This document shows, piece by piece, positions 31,036 to 32,685 of a stretch of 32,685 bases of DNA. The notes under the pieces are model-generated. The model was given only the letters and a program-made list of their open reading frames with translations. It had not been told where the DNA came from and made no database searches. This stretch comes from JAPSGM01 sp036556985 (GTDB taxonomy: Bacteria > Chloroflexota > Limnocylindria > QHBO01). The DNA lies in NCBI GenBank assembly GCA_036556985.1, contig DATBIK010000018.1, positions 1 to 32,685 of the forward strand, given 5' to 3'. The stretch's first letter is position 1. Every line of letters begins with the position of its first letter. The position numbers and the translations under genes are program-made.

Positions 31036-31041
31036 GATGCT
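31036..31041 (+). promoter_or_regulatory. -10-like GATGCT before the ArsR gene
   Basis: GATGCT lies six bases before the ATG at 31048. It departs from TANNNT at the first base but matches the GATGAT elements before the genes at 6185 and 20790. Confidence 0.35.
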
Positions 31042-31047
31042 CGCGCC

Positions 31048-31410
31048 ATGGAACCGATCTACGAGCTCCAGGCGGAGGTCCTCAAGACGCTCGCCCATCC
31101 GCGGCGTCTCGAGATCGTCCACGAGCTGGCGTTCGGGCCGCGGACGGTCGGCCGCCTGGCCGACGTCCTCGGCCTGCCCCAGCCGAACGTCTCCCAGCAC
31201 CTCGCACTCATGCGCGCGAGCGGCGTGGTCGAGGCCGAGCGGGACGGGCGCGAGATGCGCTACCGCCTCGTCGACCCGGACATCATCACCGCCTGCGGGC
31301 TCATGCGCGGCGCGCTCCAGCGGCGCCTCGCCCGCCTCGCCGACCTGTCGCGGTCGAGCGGCGACGAGGGCCGCGCCACCATCCCGGTCGCCGCCGGCGG
31401 CCACAGCTAG
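31048..31410 (+). CDS. ArsR-family transcriptional regulator with one cysteine
   Basis: 120 residues from the ATG at 31048; a GTG at 31030 would add six. It is a winged-helix ArsR/SmtB protein: EVLKTLAHPRRLEIVHEL, the recognition helix LPQPNVSQHLALMRASGV and the wing DGREMRYRLVDP. The only cysteine is Cys83 in DIITACGLM, near the position of the second redox cysteine of the persulfide sensors SqrR/BigR; the first is missing, and there is no metal-binding CxC. It heads a gene set for sulfane-sulfur handling, so sulfur or thiol-redox sensing is plausible. Four palindromes lie just upstream of it and four more precede the oxidoreductase operon, making it the leading candidate to bind both. Confidence 0.9.
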   Translation: MEPIYELQAEVLKTLAHPRRLEIVHELAFGPRTVGRLADVLGLPQPNVSQHLALMRASGVVEAERDGREMRYRLVDPDIITACGLMRGALQRRLARLADLSRSSGDEGRATIPVAAGGHS

Positions 31411-31418
31411 GGGATCCG

Positions 31419-31835
31419 ATGATGGACCAGACCCTCTCCCTCGTCCTGTTCTCGGGGACGGACGACAAGCTCAACTCCGCGGCGGTGATGACCGCCGGTG
31501 CGGCCGCGGTCGGCAAGCCGGTGCACATCTTCCTGCAGTACTGGGCGCTCGACGCCTTCCGCCGCGATCGGATCGACCAGGACCACGGGCTGGCGCCCGA
31601 GGCCGGCACCGGCGGCCACGCCGCCGTCCAGGCGCTCGCAGCGGCCGGCCAGGAGCCCTGGCACGAGACCCTGCGGCAGGCGAAGGACATCGGCGAGGTC
31701 GAGATCCAGGCCTGCTCCCTGTCCATGGACCTGTTCGAGATCACCCAGGACGACCTCGACCCGCTCGTCGACGGCGTGGAGGGCGTCGCCGCCTTCTGGA
31801 TGGCCGCCGGCGACGGACAGGTCGTCTTCATCTGA
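31419..31835 (+). CDS. DsrE-family sulfur-relay protein
   Basis: 138 residues from ATG 31419 (the next codon is also ATG). It starts with a Rossmann-like strand-turn LSLVLFSGTDDKLNSAAVMT and carries Cys99 in EIQACSLSMDLFEI, the C-x-M/L-S-M-D block where DsrE/DsrF-like sulfurtransferases hold the persulfide cysteine. No membrane helix. It lies eight bases after the ArsR stop and has GGGG six bases upstream of the start. It is expected to pass sulfane sulfur to or from TusA, encoded next; partner and direction are inferred from the conserved association of these families. Confidence 0.87.
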   Translation: MMDQTLSLVLFSGTDDKLNSAAVMTAGAAAVGKPVHIFLQYWALDAFRRDRIDQDHGLAPEAGTGGHAAVQALAAAGQEPWHETLRQAKDIGEVEIQACSLSMDLFEITQDDLDPLVDGVEGVAAFWMAAGDGQVVFI

Positions 31836-31863
31836 GCGTTTTGCACGGAGGCACGTGACCGCC

Positions 31864-32106
31864 ATGACCGTCATCGACACCCCCATCGCCCAGCGCGTCG
31901 ACGCGCGTGGGCTGTCCTGCCCGCTCCCCATCGTTCGCACCGCCATCGCCATCAAGGCGTTGGCCTCGGGCGACCTGATCGAGGTGCTGGCCACCGACCC
32001 CGGTTCCACCAAGGATTTCACCGCGTGGGCGAAGACCACGGGCCACGAGCTGGTCGAGTCATCGGTCAGCGACGGCGTGTTCCGCTTCGTCCTGCGCCGA
32101 AAGTGA
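31864..32106 (+). CDS. tusA: TusA-family sulfur carrier protein
   Basis: 80 residues, the typical size. The signature CPLPIV follows Cys19 in DARGLSCPLPIVRTAIAIK, the cysteine that carries persulfide in TusA/SirA proteins. The rest (IEVLATDPGSTKDFTAWAKT, then FRFVLRRK) shows the two-strand, two-helix fold. GGAGG lies upstream, 12 bases before the ATG at 31864 but only three before an in-frame GTG at 31855, so the exact start is uncertain. Lying between two DsrE-type genes and downstream of an ArsR regulator, it is probably the carrier of a dedicated sulfane-sulfur relay rather than, or besides, tRNA thiolation. Confidence 0.93.
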   Translation: MTVIDTPIAQRVDARGLSCPLPIVRTAIAIKALASGDLIEVLATDPGSTKDFTAWAKTTGHELVESSVSDGVFRFVLRRK

Positions 32107-32116
32107 GGCATCGGCC

Positions 32117-32685
32117 ATGACGACCACCATCACCCGCCCCGAGACGTTCCTGCCGCCCGAGCTCATGGACGGCCTGGACGACCCGGTGCCGAGCGAGGAG
32201 CTGGCGCCGGTCGAGGAGACCGCGGGCAAGACCGGCGAGCTGCTCATCATCTGCGAGAGTGGCGACCTGGAGCGGACCTGGGCCACCACGATCCTCGCCT
32301 CGTCGGCGGCCGCCAGCGGTCAGCCGGTGAGCATCTTCTTCACCTTCTGGGGCTTCTTCCCGCTCGTGAAGCCGGGCATCCGCATCACCGGCACGAACTG
32401 GATGCAGCGGATGCTGTCGGTCATGAACCGGCCGGGCATCGACCACGCCAAGCTGAGCAAGCTGAACTTTCTCGGCATGGGGCCCTGGATGATGAAGAAG
32501 CTGGCCAAGCAGTACGGCGTGGCCGAGCCGCGCGAGCTGCTGGAGATGGCCCAGGCCCTGGGCGTCCGCCTCATCCCCTGCCAGATGAGCATGGACCTCA
32601 TGGGCATCAAGCGCGAGGACCTCATCGACGGCCTCGAGGAGCCGGCGGGCGCCGCCACCGTGCTCCAGATGATCAGCGACGGCGC
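32117..32685 (+). CDS. DsrE2-type sulfurtransferase-like protein, C-terminus cut by window edge
   Basis: 189 residues are present and the frame is open to the edge; perhaps only a few residues are missing. After a 35-residue N-terminal extension, LLIICESGDLERTWATTILA begins the DsrE fold; FFTFWGFFPLV is hydrophobic, and the conserved IPCQMSMDLMGIKREDLIDG with Cys155 is the DsrE2 signature. DsrE2 proteins are commonly encoded beside TusA and rhodanese in sulfur-oxidising and sulfide-tolerant organisms. It starts ten bases after the tusA stop. A rhodanese or persulfide dioxygenase might lie just beyond the window, which I cannot see. Confidence 0.9.
   Translation, partial: MTTTITRPETFLPPELMDGLDDPVPSEELAPVEETAGKTGELLIICESGDLERTWATTILASSAAASGQPVSIFFTFWGFFPLVKPGIRITGTNWMQRMLSVMNRPGIDHAKLSKLNFLGMGPWMMKKLAKQYGVAEPRELLEMAQALGVRLIPCQMSMDLMGIKREDLIDGLEEPAGAATVLQMISDG

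Overview
This window comes from a very GC-rich bacterial chromosome. Protein content suggests a high-GC Chloroflexota lineage (Limnocylindria/Ellin6529-like), with Actinomycetota not excluded: a one-polypeptide Kgd/OdhA-type 2-oxoglutarate dehydrogenase, CGNR and LuxR regulators, GAF/PAS sensor kinases, and many genes with a -10-like TANNNT hexamer only 6-9 bases before the start codon, the signature of leaderless mRNAs. The lineage call is inference from protein flavour and is weak.

Left part (1-9.2 kb): the 5' end of homoserine kinase, 3-methyladenine glycosylase I (tag), a 56-residue ORF with a strong Shine-Dalgarno sequence, a LuxR response regulator followed by a giant GAF/PAS histidine kinase, a stand-alone receiver, an MFS transporter fused to a cyclic-nucleotide-binding domain, and a P1/DmpA-family peptidase.

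Middle (9.2-22.4 kb): mostly minus-strand genes. These are kgd-thrC, a CGNR regulator coupled to a GNAT acetyltransferase, a divergent promoter driving a small basic protein, a membrane protein, a cysteine-free HesB/IscA-like protein, a threonine dehydratase-like enzyme, an unknown helical protein and a secreted S33/TAP-type peptidase. A tRNA-Gln(CTG), a second stand-alone receiver and a PAS-GAF histidine kinase follow on the plus strand.

Right part (22.4-32.7 kb): a plus-strand fermentative/redox block. It holds a two-polypeptide pyruvate (2-oxoacid):ferredoxin oxidoreductase with a CBS-domain gene overlapping both subunits, phosphoketolase and acetate kinase (acetyl-phosphate to acetate plus ATP), then ArsR regulator-DsrE-TusA-DsrE2, a sulfane-sulfur relay set.

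The most notable signal is non-coding. The regions before the oxidoreductase operon and before the ArsR/Dsr/Tus operon each carry four copies of a CCGAT-NN-ATCGG palindrome with nearly identical spacing (51/64/50 and 51/64/52 bp). A separate three-copy operator, TTGACCA-N5-TGGTSA-N-ATCG, precedes phosphoketolase. Together these suggest a locally encoded, multi-operator circuit that co-regulates ferredoxin-linked pyruvate metabolism with sulfur trafficking. The regulator's identity is inference; the repeats and spacings are read directly from the sequence.
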